NCBI GenBank assembly: GCA_035651715.1
Contig: DASRFD010000015.1
Span: 1 to 64,000 of the forward strand
DNA: 64,000 nt
Source of the DNA: Nevskia sp035651715
Lineage (GTDB): Bacteria > Pseudomonadota > Gammaproteobacteria > Nevskiales > Nevskiaceae
Direction of reading: 5' to 3'
Part shown: one piece after another, positions 37,310 through 45,553 of the stretch
Position numbering within the stretch: the stretch's first letter is position 1
Layout: every line of letters begins with the position of its first letter
The notes under the pieces: model-generated
The model's input: the letters and a program-made list of their open reading frames with translations, nothing else
Told to the model about the DNA's origin: nothing
The model's database searches: none
Position numbers and translations under genes: made by a program

Positions 37310-39424
37310 ATGACCGCAACGGTGCATCCGTTGTTTTCCTCCTCGCCCCAGAATCGCGGCGAGCAGGCGGCTGCGCCTGTTCCTTCCCATCCCCTGGTGG
37401 TCGAGCTGCGCGACGCCGCGCTCAACGTGCTCAACGAGTTGGTCCGGCGCATGTTCGACAGCGCCGACGACAGCCTCTTCGAAATGGGCGAGAAATCGGC
37501 CAACGACGAGGAGCGCCGCCGCTACTTCGACACCATGCGCGTGCTGCGCCTGGACCGCGGCAAGGTCGGCGTGGCCTTTGCCGAGGATCTGACGCGCGGG
37601 TTCCTCCCCGTCGCCGCCAAGCGCAACAACAAGCTCGAATTCGACCTCGACAGCCTTTCCATCCAGCCCACCGAGGAGCTGGAGGAGAAGATCGCCATCA
37701 CCAACATGGCGGCCAAGGCCGAAGGGCTGTACAAGACGCCGATCTACGAACTGGAGCGCCACCTGGAGACTGCGGCGCGCGACTTCGGCGTGCCGGTCTC
37801 GCCGCTGGCCCTGTCGCCCGGCCGCATCTGCGACGCCTTCGGCAAGGCCACCGCGGTGCTGGACGCCGAGTTCCAGATCAAGCTGGTCATCTACAAGCTG
37901 TTCGACCGGGTGGTGATCAACGAGCTCGGCCGGGTCTACAGCGTGTCGCTGGAGGTGCTGGAGAACCACGGCATCAGCCCCAAGCGCCGTGCCGCGGCGC
38001 CGCGGCCGGAGGAGGCTGGCGAGGGACTCGGCATCCCCGCGCTTGGCGGCCTGCCCTCGGGCGGTGTGCCGCCGTATGCCCCGGCCGGCCATGGTCCCGG
38101 CTACGATGCCCAGGCGCAGGAGCTGCTGCGCCGCTATTCGCTCGACCAGGCCAGCCTGCAGCGCGCCGGCAGCCCCATGGGCGCCGAGCTGGCCGGCCTG
38201 CTGCAGACCCTGATCACCGGCTCCGCCTCGCCGGCGGTGCAGGCTTCGACCCAGCGCCTGTCGCTGGCCGGCCGCATGTTCGACGACCTGATGGCCGAGC
38301 CGATGCTGCCGGAAGTGCTGCGCCCGGCGATCGAGAAGCTGCGCTATCCGGTCTACAAGACGGCGCTGAGCGATCCGAGCTTCTTCGTCAACCAGGGCCA
38401 CCCGCTGCGCAAGCTGCTGGCCGACCTGGTCGACCTGGCGGTCGCGGCCCAGGGCAGCGATGCCGCCCAGGTCCAGCTGCGCGAAACCATGCGCAGCGCC
38501 AGCGCCTACCAGAACGGCCCGGCCCTGGCGCCGGAGATGCTGAACGAGGCCCAGCCGGTGCCGGAAGGCGAGGTCGAGACCTTCCTCGGCCAGATGCGCG
38601 AGCAGACCCGCGCGCGGCGCGAGGCGCTGCTGGTGCGGGTGCGCCGCCAGGTGGCGCAGGAGCTGGAGGTGCAGACCCTGGGACGGCAGGTGCCGGACCC
38701 GGTGATGTCGCTGCTGCGCGGCGGCGTCGGCCCGCTGATGGCGGTGCGCCTGCTCAAGAACGGCCGCAGCAGCGCGCCGTACCAGGAAGCGCAGGGCCTG
38801 ATGGAAGGCGTGCTGAAGAGCCTGGAATTCATGCCCCCGCCCAGCCCGCAGGTGCTGGAGACGCGCGAGCAGCTGCTGTCCAAGATCGTCACCGCCCTGG
38901 CCGACGTCGGCATGGCGGAGGACAAGATCGAGTCGCTGCTCAACGGCTTGCAGGAAGTCTACAAGCTGCTCGACAGCGCCGACCAGGCGCCCGCCGCCGG
39001 CGTCGGGGCCCAGACCGAGCGGCTGACCGAGCGCGAAGAGCACCTGCTGATGTCGGACATCGACGGCCAGCCCGGCGCTCCCCGCGTCGAGGAGCCCAGT
39101 CCGGCGCCCGCGCCGGCCAAGCCCGCCGAGGACAGCCAGTCCATCGTGATGGACTTGCTGCGCGACGTGCTGGCGCCGGAGAGCTGGTTCCGCGTGTTCG
39201 ACGCCGAGCACAACCAGACCCGCTGGCTCAAGCTCAATTCCTTTTATCCGGACCAGGATTCGGTGACCTTCACCGGCTTCGACGAGAGCCTGAAGCTCAG
39301 CATCCGCGCCCGCCGCTTCGCCGAGCACCTGGCCAGCGGCCAGTCGGAGCCGATCAATCCCGACGATGCCGCCAAGGAAGCGCTGGAACGTCTGCGGCAG
39401 AGCGCCCGGAAAGGGCAGTTCTGA
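37310..39424 (+). CDS. DUF1631 family protein
   Basis: 704 residues, the full length of the DUF1631 family, which is sometimes mislabelled thymidine phosphorylase. Typical segments are LVVELRDAALNVLNELVRRMFDSADDSLFE near the N-terminus (26-55), RGFLP, SLSIQPTEELEEKIAITNMA, the central DDLMAEPMLPEVLRPAIEKLRYPVYKTAL, and the C-terminal PilZ-like SWFRVFDAEHNQTRWLKL with FTGFD. No signal peptide or membrane helix. The C-terminal domain resembles cyclic-di-GMP-type PilZ folds, but the RxxxR motif was not seen. Function unknown. Confidence 0.85.
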   Translation: MTATVHPLFSSSPQNRGEQAAAPVPSHPLVVELRDAALNVLNELVRRMFDSADDSLFEMGEKSANDEERRRYFDTMRVLRLDRGKVGVAFAEDLTRGFLPVAAKRNNKLEFDLDSLSIQPTEELEEKIAITNMAAKAEGLYKTPIYELERHLETAARDFGVPVSPLALSPGRICDAFGKATAVLDAEFQIKLVIYKLFDRVVINELGRVYSVSLEVLENHGISPKRRAAAPRPEEAGEGLGIPALGGLPSGGVPPYAPAGHGPGYDAQAQELLRRYSLDQASLQRAGSPMGAELAGLLQTLITGSASPAVQASTQRLSLAGRMFDDLMAEPMLPEVLRPAIEKLRYPVYKTALSDPSFFVNQGHPLRKLLADLVDLAVAAQGSDAAQVQLRETMRSASAYQNGPALAPEMLNEAQPVPEGEVETFLGQMREQTRARREALLVRVRRQVAQELEVQTLGRQVPDPVMSLLRGGVGPLMAVRLLKNGRSSAPYQEAQGLMEGVLKSLEFMPPPSPQVLETREQLLSKIVTALADVGMAEDKIESLLNGLQEVYKLLDSADQAPAAGVGAQTERLTEREEHLLMSDIDGQPGAPRVEEPSPAPAPAKPAEDSQSIVMDLLRDVLAPESWFRVFDAEHNQTRWLKLNSFYPDQDSVTFTGFDESLKLSIRARRFAEHLASGQSEPINPDDAAKEALERLRQSARKGQF

Positions 39425-39440
39425 AGTCCGGCGCTAGCAG

Positions 39441-39478
39441 CAGGCGATGCATATCGCCTGAAATCAATCACTTGATTT
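39441..39478. terminator. two adjacent hairpins after the DUF1631 gene
   Basis: CAGGCGAT-GCAT-ATCGCCTG (39441-39460) and AAATCAA-TCAC-TTGATTT (39461-39478) follow the stop by 16 bases. The first resembles a terminator stem without a T-run. The second is AT-rich and may instead belong to the alkB regulatory region. Confidence 0.5.
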
Positions 39479-39483
39479 AAATC

Positions 39484-39526
39484 TTGACATTGTTCGATGT
39501 TTGCATTAGTTTATTGAACGATCGTT
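39484..39526 (+). promoter_or_regulatory. alkB promoter with palindromic operator candidate
   Basis: A consensus TTGACA (39484-39489), 17-base spacer and TAGTTT (39507-39512) form a sigma-70-like promoter in an AT-rich island that stands out from the GC-rich surroundings. The perfect palindrome AACGATCGTT (39517-39526) lies at the expected start site, in the form TGAACGATCGTT seen at many TetR-family operators. Repression by a TetR-type regulator is inferred; no regulator gene is next to alkB. Confidence 0.6.
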
Positions 39527-39607
39527 TTATTCGGTGGAAGTATTGTGGTCCTGGCAAGCCTCGCCTCGACCAGGAACGCGGACTGTTGAAGCAAGCCCGG
39601 AGGGCGT

Positions 39608-40753
39608 ATGAGCGTCGCGATTGAAGCGGTGTGGACCGACAAAAAGCGGTATCTGTGGCTGCTGGGTATCGCGGTGATGGGCCTGCCGCTGTACGGCTAT
39701 GGCCTTTATGTCTGGACCGGCCTGTCGCTGTTCTTCTGGACCACGCCGATCATCGTCTACACCCTGATTCCGCTGCTGGATCGGGTGATCGGCGAGGACG
39801 ATTCCAATCCGCCCGACGGCATCATGGCCGAGCTGGCGCAAGACCGGTATTACCGCTACGTCGTCTACGCCGCGATTCCGGTGCAGTACCTGAGCTTCAT
39901 CTGGGGCACCTACATGGCGGTGCGCGGCGACCTGGTCTGGCACCAGTGGCTGGGCCTGCTGTTCTCGGTGGGCATGACCTCCGGCCTGGCCATCAACGTC
40001 GGCCACGAACTCGGCCACCAGACCTCGAAGCTGGAGCGGTGGCTGGCCAAGATCGCGCTGGCGCCGGTGATGTACGGCCACTTCTACGTCGAGCACAACC
40101 GCGGCCACCACGTGCGCGTGGCGACGCCGGAGGATCCGGCTACCTCGCGCTTCGGCGAGTCCTTCTACGAGTTCCTGCCGCGTTGCGTGTGGGGCTCGAT
40201 CAAGTCCGCCTGGGAGATCGAAAGCAGGCGCCTGGAGAAGCAGGGCAAAAGCGCCTGGTCGATCGAGAACGACAACCTGCAGGCCTGGGCGATCACCCTG
40301 GCGTTGTTCGGCGCCATGGTCGCCTGGCTGGGCTGGTGGGCACTGCCTTTCATGCTGCTGCAGGCGGCTTATGGCGGCAGCCTGCTGGAGGTGGTGAACT
40401 ACCTGGAGCATTACGGCCTGAAGCGCGACAAGCGCGCCGACGGCAGCTACGAGCGCTGCCAGCCGCATCACTCCTGGAACTCCAACCACACCGCGACGAA
40501 CATCTTCCTCTACCACCTGCAGCGGCATTCGGATCACCACGCCAACCCGACGCGCTCGTTCCAGACCTTGCGCAACTTCGACGGCCTGCCGCGCCTGCCC
40601 AGCGGCTACGCCGGGATGATCGTGGCGGCCTACCTCCCGCCGCTGTGGTTCCGCCTGATGAACCCCAAGGTGGTGCAGCACTTCGGCGGCGACATGAGCC
40701 GGGCCAACATCAAGCCCTCCATACGCCAGCGTGTGTTGGCCCGCTACTCCTGA
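39608..40753 (+). CDS. alkB: Integral-membrane alkane 1-monooxygenase
   Basis: 381 residues, about six helices. AlkB hydroxylates medium- and long-chain n-alkanes at a terminal carbon using a di-iron site and electrons from rubredoxin. The eight-histidine signature is complete: HELGHQ (133-138), EHNRGHH (162-168), LQRHSDHHA (304-312), plus NYLEHYG (264-270), the HYG motif that separates AlkB from xylene monooxygenases. The second box continues HVRVATPEDPATSRFGE as in true alkane hydroxylases. Its last codons form one arm of a large palindrome. Rubredoxin is encoded downstream. Confidence 0.96.
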   Translation: MSVAIEAVWTDKKRYLWLLGIAVMGLPLYGYGLYVWTGLSLFFWTTPIIVYTLIPLLDRVIGEDDSNPPDGIMAELAQDRYYRYVVYAAIPVQYLSFIWGTYMAVRGDLVWHQWLGLLFSVGMTSGLAINVGHELGHQTSKLERWLAKIALAPVMYGHFYVEHNRGHHVRVATPEDPATSRFGESFYEFLPRCVWGSIKSAWEIESRRLEKQGKSAWSIENDNLQAWAITLALFGAMVAWLGWWALPFMLLQAAYGGSLLEVVNYLEHYGLKRDKRADGSYERCQPHHSWNSNHTATNIFLYHLQRHSDHHANPTRSFQTLRNFDGLPRLPSGYAGMIVAAYLPPLWFRLMNPKVVQHFGGDMSRANIKPSIRQRVLARYS

Positions 40754-40989
40754 CGCTGTGTTGCTCCCGGATTTGCGACCAGGCTCGATGCGAGGAGCGA
40801 TGCGCACTGAAGGTACGTGAGCAACAGGCCCCGCCGCATGGCCGCAAATCCGGCGGCAGCCTCCGGGACGTGGCTTTTCGCGCATGGCCGCGTCTCTGGC
40901 TCCCTGTGTACCTCAGTACACGCGTCGCACGTTCCTTGCACTGCGCGAAAACAGGTCCCGTCGCGGCACCGGCGTAGCGGGCCAACACA
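40732..40989. repeat. composite palindromic element, copy 1 (end of alkB)
   Basis: Outer arms TGTGTTGGCCCGCTAC (40732-40747, inside alkB codons) and GTAGCGGGCCAACACA (40974-40989) are a perfect 16-bp inverted repeat. They enclose hairpin 1 (CCGGATTTGCG 40767-40777 with 40843-40853) and hairpin 2 (CGGGAC 40864-40869 and TTTTCGCGCA 40875-40884 with 40942-40951 and 40956-40961). Hairpin 2 has the core GTGTAC-CTCA-GTACAC (40906-40921); hairpin 1 has a degraded version. This fills most of the 387 bases between alkB and rubredoxin. No gene is visible. Confidence 0.7.
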
Positions 40990-41039
40990 TCCGATATTGG
41001 CGCAGCACGGCAAAGCCACGGCATAATTGCGCCCCGCGG

Positions 41040-41076
41040 AGGCGGCGCGTCCGTCCGGATGCGCCGCCTTTGTTTT
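41040..41076 (+). terminator. Rho-independent terminator before the rubredoxin gene
   Basis: AGGCGGCGC (41040-41048) pairs with GCGCCGCCT (41061-41069), followed by TTTGTTTT. It would end transcripts coming from alkB, so the rubredoxin gene probably has its own promoter or depends on read-through. Confidence 0.7.
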
Positions 41077-41140
41077 GTGCCCCGCCTGCCGCGGGGCCGC
41101 GTTCGACCAAAATTTCCCTAGTCCTGTTTCGGGGTTGCTG

Positions 41141-41305
41141 ATGAAGAAGTGGCGTTGTCTGGTGTGCGATTTCGTCTACGACGAAGCCAAGGGCCTGCCG
41201 GAGGAGGGGATCGCCCCGGGCACGCGCTGGGAGGATGTTCCGGACAGCTGGACCTGCCCGGACTGCGGCGCGGCGAAGAGCGACTTCGTGATGGAAGAGA
41301 TCTGA
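41141..41305 (+). CDS. Rubredoxin, AlkG-like
   Basis: 54 residues. A single rubredoxin domain with iron ligands C6 and C9 (CLVC) and C39 and C42 (CPDC). It carries electrons from a reductase to AlkB. There is no extra arginine after the second CxxCG, which fits the AlkG2 subgroup that can support AlkB; this subgroup call is tentative. The ATG at 41141 is chosen over an upstream in-frame start because it begins the domain directly (MKKWRCLVCDFVYDEAKGLP). No rubredoxin reductase gene is adjacent. Confidence 0.94.
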   Translation: MKKWRCLVCDFVYDEAKGLPEEGIAPGTRWEDVPDSWTCPDCGAAKSDFVMEEI

Positions 41306-41362
41306 TCCGCGAGCCATCCCGCCGCCGCTAGCGGCGGCACCCCCATCGAGCAGGAGCACACC

Positions 41363-42241
41363 ATGTCCGCAGGCCAGAAGTTCCGGGATGCCGTCGCCGC
41401 CGAGAAGCCCTTGCAGGTGATCGGCGCCATCAACGCCTACACCGCCCGCATGGCCGAGGCGGTGGGCTACAAGGCCCTGTACCTGTCCGGCGGCGGCGTC
41501 GCCGCCAACTCGCTGGGCATGCCGGACCTGGGCATCAGCACCATGGAAGACGTGCTGACCGATGTGCGCCGCATCACCGAAGTCACCACCCTGCCGCTGC
41601 TGGTGGACATCGACACCGGCTGGGGCGGCGCCTTCAATATCGCGCGCACCATCCGCTCGATGATCAAGGCCGGCGCCGGCGCCGTGCACATGGAGGACCA
41701 GGTCGGGCAGAAGCGCTGCGGCCACCGTCCCGGCAAGGAAGTGGTGCCGACCGAGGAAATGGTCGACCGCATCAAGGCCGCGGTCGATGCCCGCACCGAC
41801 TCCGGCTTCGTCATCATGGCCCGCACCGACGCGCTGGCGATGGAGGGCCTCGACGCCGCGATCGAGCGCGCGGTGGCCTACGTCGAGGCCGGCGCCGACA
41901 TGATCTTCGCCGAGGCGGTGACCGAACTGCCGATGTACCGGAAGTTCAAGGCCGCGGTAAGGGTTCCCATACTCGCCAACATTACCGAGTTCGGCTTCAC
42001 TCCGCTGTTCACCACCGAGGAACTGCGCTCGGCCGAGGTGGACATCGTGCTGTACTGCTGCGGCGCCTACCGCGCCATGAACGCCGCTGCGCTGAAGGTC
42101 TACGAGGCGATTCGCGCCGAGGGCACGCAGAAGAACGTGGTGCCGATCATGCAGAGCCGCGCCGATCTCTACAAATACCTGGGTTATAACGCCTACGAGC
42201 AGAAGCTCGACCAGCTGTTCGCCCAGCAGAAGAAGAAGTAA
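41363..42241 (+). CDS. prpB: Methylisocitrate lyase
   Basis: 292 residues. PrpB cleaves 2-methylisocitrate to pyruvate and succinate, the last step of the methylcitrate cycle that handles propionyl-CoA. The catalytic loop KRCGHR (117-122, C119) and the metal site VDIDTGWGGAFN (D82, D84) are diagnostic for this member of the isocitrate-lyase/PEP-mutase superfamily, as is VAANSLGMPDLGI. prpC, acnD/prpD and prpR are not in the window, so the gene is isolated; it follows rubredoxin by 57 bases with GAGCAGGAG upstream. Confidence 0.94.
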   Translation: MSAGQKFRDAVAAEKPLQVIGAINAYTARMAEAVGYKALYLSGGGVAANSLGMPDLGISTMEDVLTDVRRITEVTTLPLLVDIDTGWGGAFNIARTIRSMIKAGAGAVHMEDQVGQKRCGHRPGKEVVPTEEMVDRIKAAVDARTDSGFVIMARTDALAMEGLDAAIERAVAYVEAGADMIFAEAVTELPMYRKFKAAVRVPILANITEFGFTPLFTTEELRSAEVDIVLYCCGAYRAMNAAALKVYEAIRAEGTQKNVVPIMQSRADLYKYLGYNAYEQKLDQLFAQQKKK

Positions 42242-42377
42242 AGGCGGCGGTCCGCGGGCCGCTTCTCCCCCGTTGCAGCCCCCTCGATATGGGCTTGCGG
42301 CCGGCGCCGCAGGCGCTATCGTGGCTGCGTGGAGGGTGCCGCGCGGGTGCCGCAGTCGATAGCCAAAAGTAATAGAT

Positions 42378-42408
42378 CGCCAAAAAAACTTTCCGTGTGC
42401 TTTTGGCG
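42378..42408. promoter_or_regulatory. inverted repeat upstream of pntAA
   Basis: CGCCAAAA (42378-42385) and TTTTGGCG (42401-42408) are perfect inverted repeats 15 bases apart, in an AT-rich stretch about 90-120 bases before the transhydrogenase operon. TAGACT at 42419-42424 is a weak -10 candidate. This suggests an operator at the pnt promoter. Confidence 0.45.
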
Positions 42409-42498
42409 GACCATACGCTAGACTGGCGGGCGTTTTTTAACCAGGCCCCGCGCCGCGCGCCGCCGGGGCCGCGCCAATAAGCGACAGGGGAGTTCCAG

Positions 42499-43623
42499 AT
42501 GTCGGTCAAAATCGCGGTTCTGAAAGAAACCCGGCCGAACGAGCGACGCGTGGCGATGGTGCCCGTGGTCGCCGACAAGCTGGCCAAGCTTGGCGCGGAG
42601 ATCCACATGCAGTCCGGCGCCGGCGACGCGGTCAAGCTGCCGGATGGCGCCTACAAGAACGTCAGCTTCGCCGCCAACCCGCAGGGCCTGGTCAGCGATG
42701 CCGACGTGGTCGTGTCGGTGCAGCCGCCGTCCGCCGAGATCATTGGCGCCATGAAGGAAGGGGCGATCCTGCTGTCCTTCGTCTACGCCCACAAGGAAGC
42801 GGAGCTGGTGAAGAAGCTGCGCGACCGCAAGATCACCTGCTTCGCCATGGAGCTGGTGCCGCGCATCACGCGCGCCCAGGCGATGGACGCGCTGTCCTCG
42901 CAGGCGGCCCTGGCCGGCTACTATTCGGCCCTCCTCGGCGCCACCCACCTGGCGCGCATCCTGCCGATGATGACCACCGCGGTCGGCTCGATCCGTCCGG
43001 CCAAGACCCTGGTGATGGGCCTGGGCGTGGCCGGCCTGCAGGCCCTGGCCACCGCGCGCCGCCTCGGCAGCATGGTCGAGGGCTATGACGTGCGTCCCGA
43101 AACCAAGGAGCAGGCCGAGTCGCTCGGCGCCAAGTTCGTCGACACCGGCGTCGACGCCCGCGGCCAGGGCGGCTACGCCCGCGAGCTGACCCCGGAAGAG
43201 AAGGACAAGGTCGCCGCCGTGGTCACCAAGCACATCCAGCAGGCCGACGTCGTCATCACCACCGCCGCCATCCCCGGCCGCCCTAGCCCCAAGCTGATCT
43301 CCAAGGCCCAGGTGGACGGCATGAAGGCCGGCGCCGTCATCGTCGACCTCGCCGCCGAGGGCGGCGGCAACTGCGAGTACACCAAGCCGGGCGAGACCAT
43401 CCAGGTCGGCCAGGTCACCATTGTCGCGCCGCTCAACGTGCCGTCCCTGCTGGGCGAGCACGCCAGCGAGCTGTACGCCAAGAACCAGTTCAACCTGCTC
43501 GAGCTGATGATCAAGGACAAGGCGCTGAAGCTGGACTGGGAGGACGAGGTGATCGCCAAGTCCTGTCTGACCCACGGCGGCGAAATCAAGAACGAAGCGG
43601 CGAAGAAGGCGGTGGAGGGCTGA
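42499..43623 (+). CDS. pntAA: Proton-translocating NAD(P) transhydrogenase, subunit alpha part 1 (NAD-binding)
   Basis: 374 residues. This is the NAD(H)-binding domain I, homologous to alanine dehydrogenase: VLKETRPNERRVAMVPVVADKLAKLG at the N-terminus, Rossmann turn LVMGLGVAGLQALATARRLG (about 173-192), and YDVRPETKEQAESLGAKF. In this three-subunit type the membrane part of alpha is a separate gene (pntAB). The operon interconverts NADH and NADPH using the proton gradient. Start has GGGGAG upstream. Confidence 0.96.
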   Translation: MSVKIAVLKETRPNERRVAMVPVVADKLAKLGAEIHMQSGAGDAVKLPDGAYKNVSFAANPQGLVSDADVVVSVQPPSAEIIGAMKEGAILLSFVYAHKEAELVKKLRDRKITCFAMELVPRITRAQAMDALSSQAALAGYYSALLGATHLARILPMMTTAVGSIRPAKTLVMGLGVAGLQALATARRLGSMVEGYDVRPETKEQAESLGAKFVDTGVDARGQGGYARELTPEEKDKVAAVVTKHIQQADVVITTAAIPGRPSPKLISKAQVDGMKAGAVIVDLAAEGGGNCEYTKPGETIQVGQVTIVAPLNVPSLLGEHASELYAKNQFNLLELMIKDKALKLDWEDEVIAKSCLTHGGEIKNEAAKKAVEG

Positions 43624-43658
43624 GCCCTTCCCGCCCCACCGAATTCCGGGAGCAAGCA

Positions 43659-43979
43659 ATGGACGTCACGACCACCATCACGGGCTTCGTCGCCCTGTAC
43701 ATCTTCATGCTCGCCGCCTTCACCGGCTACGAGATCATCGGCCGCGTGCCGGCGATCCTGCACACGCCGCTGATGTCCGGCTCCAACTTCGTGCACGGCA
43801 TCGTCGTGGTCGGCGCGATCTACGCGCTGATGAACGCCACCACCGTGCTGGAGCAGGTGATCGGCTTCATCGGCGTGCTGTTCGGCGCGGCCAATGCCGG
43901 CGGCGGCTACGTCGTCACCGAGCGCATGCTCGAGATGTTCAAGCCGTCGGACAAGAAGCCGGCCGCGAAGAAGGCATAA
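43659..43979 (+). CDS. pntAB: NAD(P) transhydrogenase, subunit alpha part 2 (membrane)
   Basis: 106 residues, about three helices. VTTTITGFVALYIFMLAAFTGYEIIGRVPAILHTPLMSGSNF is the conserved domain IIa start, with the TPLMS...I signature of the proton channel. It lies 35 bases after pntAA and 9 bases before pntB. Confidence 0.95.
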   Translation: MDVTTTITGFVALYIFMLAAFTGYEIIGRVPAILHTPLMSGSNFVHGIVVVGAIYALMNATTVLEQVIGFIGVLFGAANAGGGYVVTERMLEMFKPSDKKPAAKKA

Positions 43980-43988
43980 GGGGACGCC

Positions 43989-45413
43989 ATGAATCCGAAT
44001 CTGATCATCGACGCGAGCTACTTCGCCGCCGCGTTCCTCTTCATCTACGGCCTCAAGCGCATGTCCTCGCCGGTGACGGCGCGCTCGGGCATCGTCGTCG
44101 CCGGCTGGGGCATGGCGGTCGCCACCCTGGCCAGCTTCCTCTACTACTTCAGCGTCTCCGACGAGGCCAAGCCGCACGCCATCGTCAACCTGGTCCTGGC
44201 CGCCGTGGCGCTGGCCATCGGCCTGGCCTGGGCCTGGCGCTCCGGCAAGACCGTGCCGATGACCGCCATGCCGCAGATGGTGGCGATCTACAACGGCCTG
44301 GGCGGCGGCGCCGCCGCGCTCATCGCCGCGGTGGAGCTGCTCGGCGCCCACGCCAACGGCTACGTCGAGCTGGTGGTCACCATCGTCGGTGCGCTGATCG
44401 GCTCGGTGTCCTTCTCCGGCTCGGTCATCGCCTGGGCCAAGCTCGACGGGCGCATCAACAAGACCTGGCGCATCAAGGGCCAGCAGCTGCTCAACGGCAC
44501 GGTGATGCTGATCACCCTGGCGATCGGCGTGTACATCGTCGCCGTGGCCCATGGCCATGCGCCGGCAGGAGTGGTCATCGCCTTCTTCGCCGGCGCCCTG
44601 GTGTTCGGCGTGCTGATGACCATGCCGATCGGCGGCGCCGACATGCCGGTGGTGATCTCGCTGTACAACGCCTTCACCGGACTGGCGGTGGGCATGGAAG
44701 GCTTCGTGCTGCAGAACCCGGCGCTGATGATCGCCGGCATGGTGGTGGGCTCGGCCGGCACCCTGCTGACCCTGCTGATGGCCAAGGCCATGAACCGCTC
44801 GGTCAGCAACGTGATCTTCTCCAACTTCGGCGCCGTCGGCGACGAGGGCCAGGGCGAGATCAAGGGCAGCATGAAGCCGGCCGAAGCCGGCGACGCCGCC
44901 GTCAGCATGCGCTACGCCAGCAAGGTCATCATCGCCCCCGGCTACGGCCTGGCGGTGGCGCAGGCGCAGCACAAGCTGTACGAGTTCGTGAAGCTGCTGC
45001 AGGATGCCGGCGTGGAGGTGAAGTTCGCCATCCACCCGGTGGCGGGCCGCATGCCCGGCCACATGAACGTGCTGCTGGCCGAGGCCGGCGTGCCCTACGA
45101 CATCATCTACGACATGGAAGACATCAACGGCGAGTTCAAGGAAGCCGACGTCGCCGTGGTGGTGGGCGCCAACGACACCGTCAACCCGGCGGCACGTACC
45201 AACAAGTCCTCGCCGATCTACGGCATGCCGATCCTCAACGTCGACCAGGCCAAGCAGGTCTATGTCATCAAGCGCGGCCAGGGCAAGGGCTACTCGGGGG
45301 TGGAGAACGAGCTGTTCTTCGCCGACAACTGCAACCTGGTCTACGGCGACGCGCAGAAGGTGATGGTCTCCATGATCCAGGCGGTGAAGTCGCTGGAAGG
45401 CGGCGGGCACTAA
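43989..45413 (+). CDS. pntB: NAD(P) transhydrogenase subunit beta
   Basis: 474 residues. About eight to nine helices (domain IIb) are followed by the NADP(H)-binding domain III from about 300 on: IIAPGYGLAVAQAQHKLYEF, the IHPVAGRMPGHMNVLLAEAGVPYD segment and VVVGANDTVNPAA, all diagnostic. It makes NADPH at the expense of the proton gradient. A strong terminator follows 20 bases downstream. Confidence 0.97.
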   Translation: MNPNLIIDASYFAAAFLFIYGLKRMSSPVTARSGIVVAGWGMAVATLASFLYYFSVSDEAKPHAIVNLVLAAVALAIGLAWAWRSGKTVPMTAMPQMVAIYNGLGGGAAALIAAVELLGAHANGYVELVVTIVGALIGSVSFSGSVIAWAKLDGRINKTWRIKGQQLLNGTVMLITLAIGVYIVAVAHGHAPAGVVIAFFAGALVFGVLMTMPIGGADMPVVISLYNAFTGLAVGMEGFVLQNPALMIAGMVVGSAGTLLTLLMAKAMNRSVSNVIFSNFGAVGDEGQGEIKGSMKPAEAGDAAVSMRYASKVIIAPGYGLAVAQAQHKLYEFVKLLQDAGVEVKFAIHPVAGRMPGHMNVLLAEAGVPYDIIYDMEDINGEFKEADVAVVVGANDTVNPAARTNKSSPIYGMPILNVDQAKQVYVIKRGQGKGYSGVENELFFADNCNLVYGDAQKVMVSMIQAVKSLEGGGH

Positions 45414-45433
45414 GCCCTGGCAGCGAGTTGAAG

Positions 45434-45465
45434 CAAAGGCCGCCGCGTGCGGCCTTTGTCTTTTC
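45434..45465 (+). terminator. Rho-independent terminator of the pnt operon
   Basis: CAAAGGCCGC (45434-45443) pairs perfectly with GCGGCCTTTG (45449-45458) around a CGCGT loop, followed by TCTTTT. Confidence 0.85.
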
Positions 45466-45553
45466 CGCAAGATGGCCAAGAAGGGCCCGGCCATGGCGTA
45501 CAACAGCATCCAGGCCGGATTACGCTACGGCAACCCCATGAGCGGCTGATCCA

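Noticed and set aside
40732..40989. CRISPR or attC-type site
   Set aside because: There are no regular spacers or direct repeats and no integrase gene; the structure is built of inverted repeats.
45472..45549. A 25-codon frame after the pnt terminator whose MAYNSIQAGL vaguely resembles the start of IS1595-type transposases
   Set aside because: Too short and too weakly similar; no other transposase remnant or inverted repeat is nearby.
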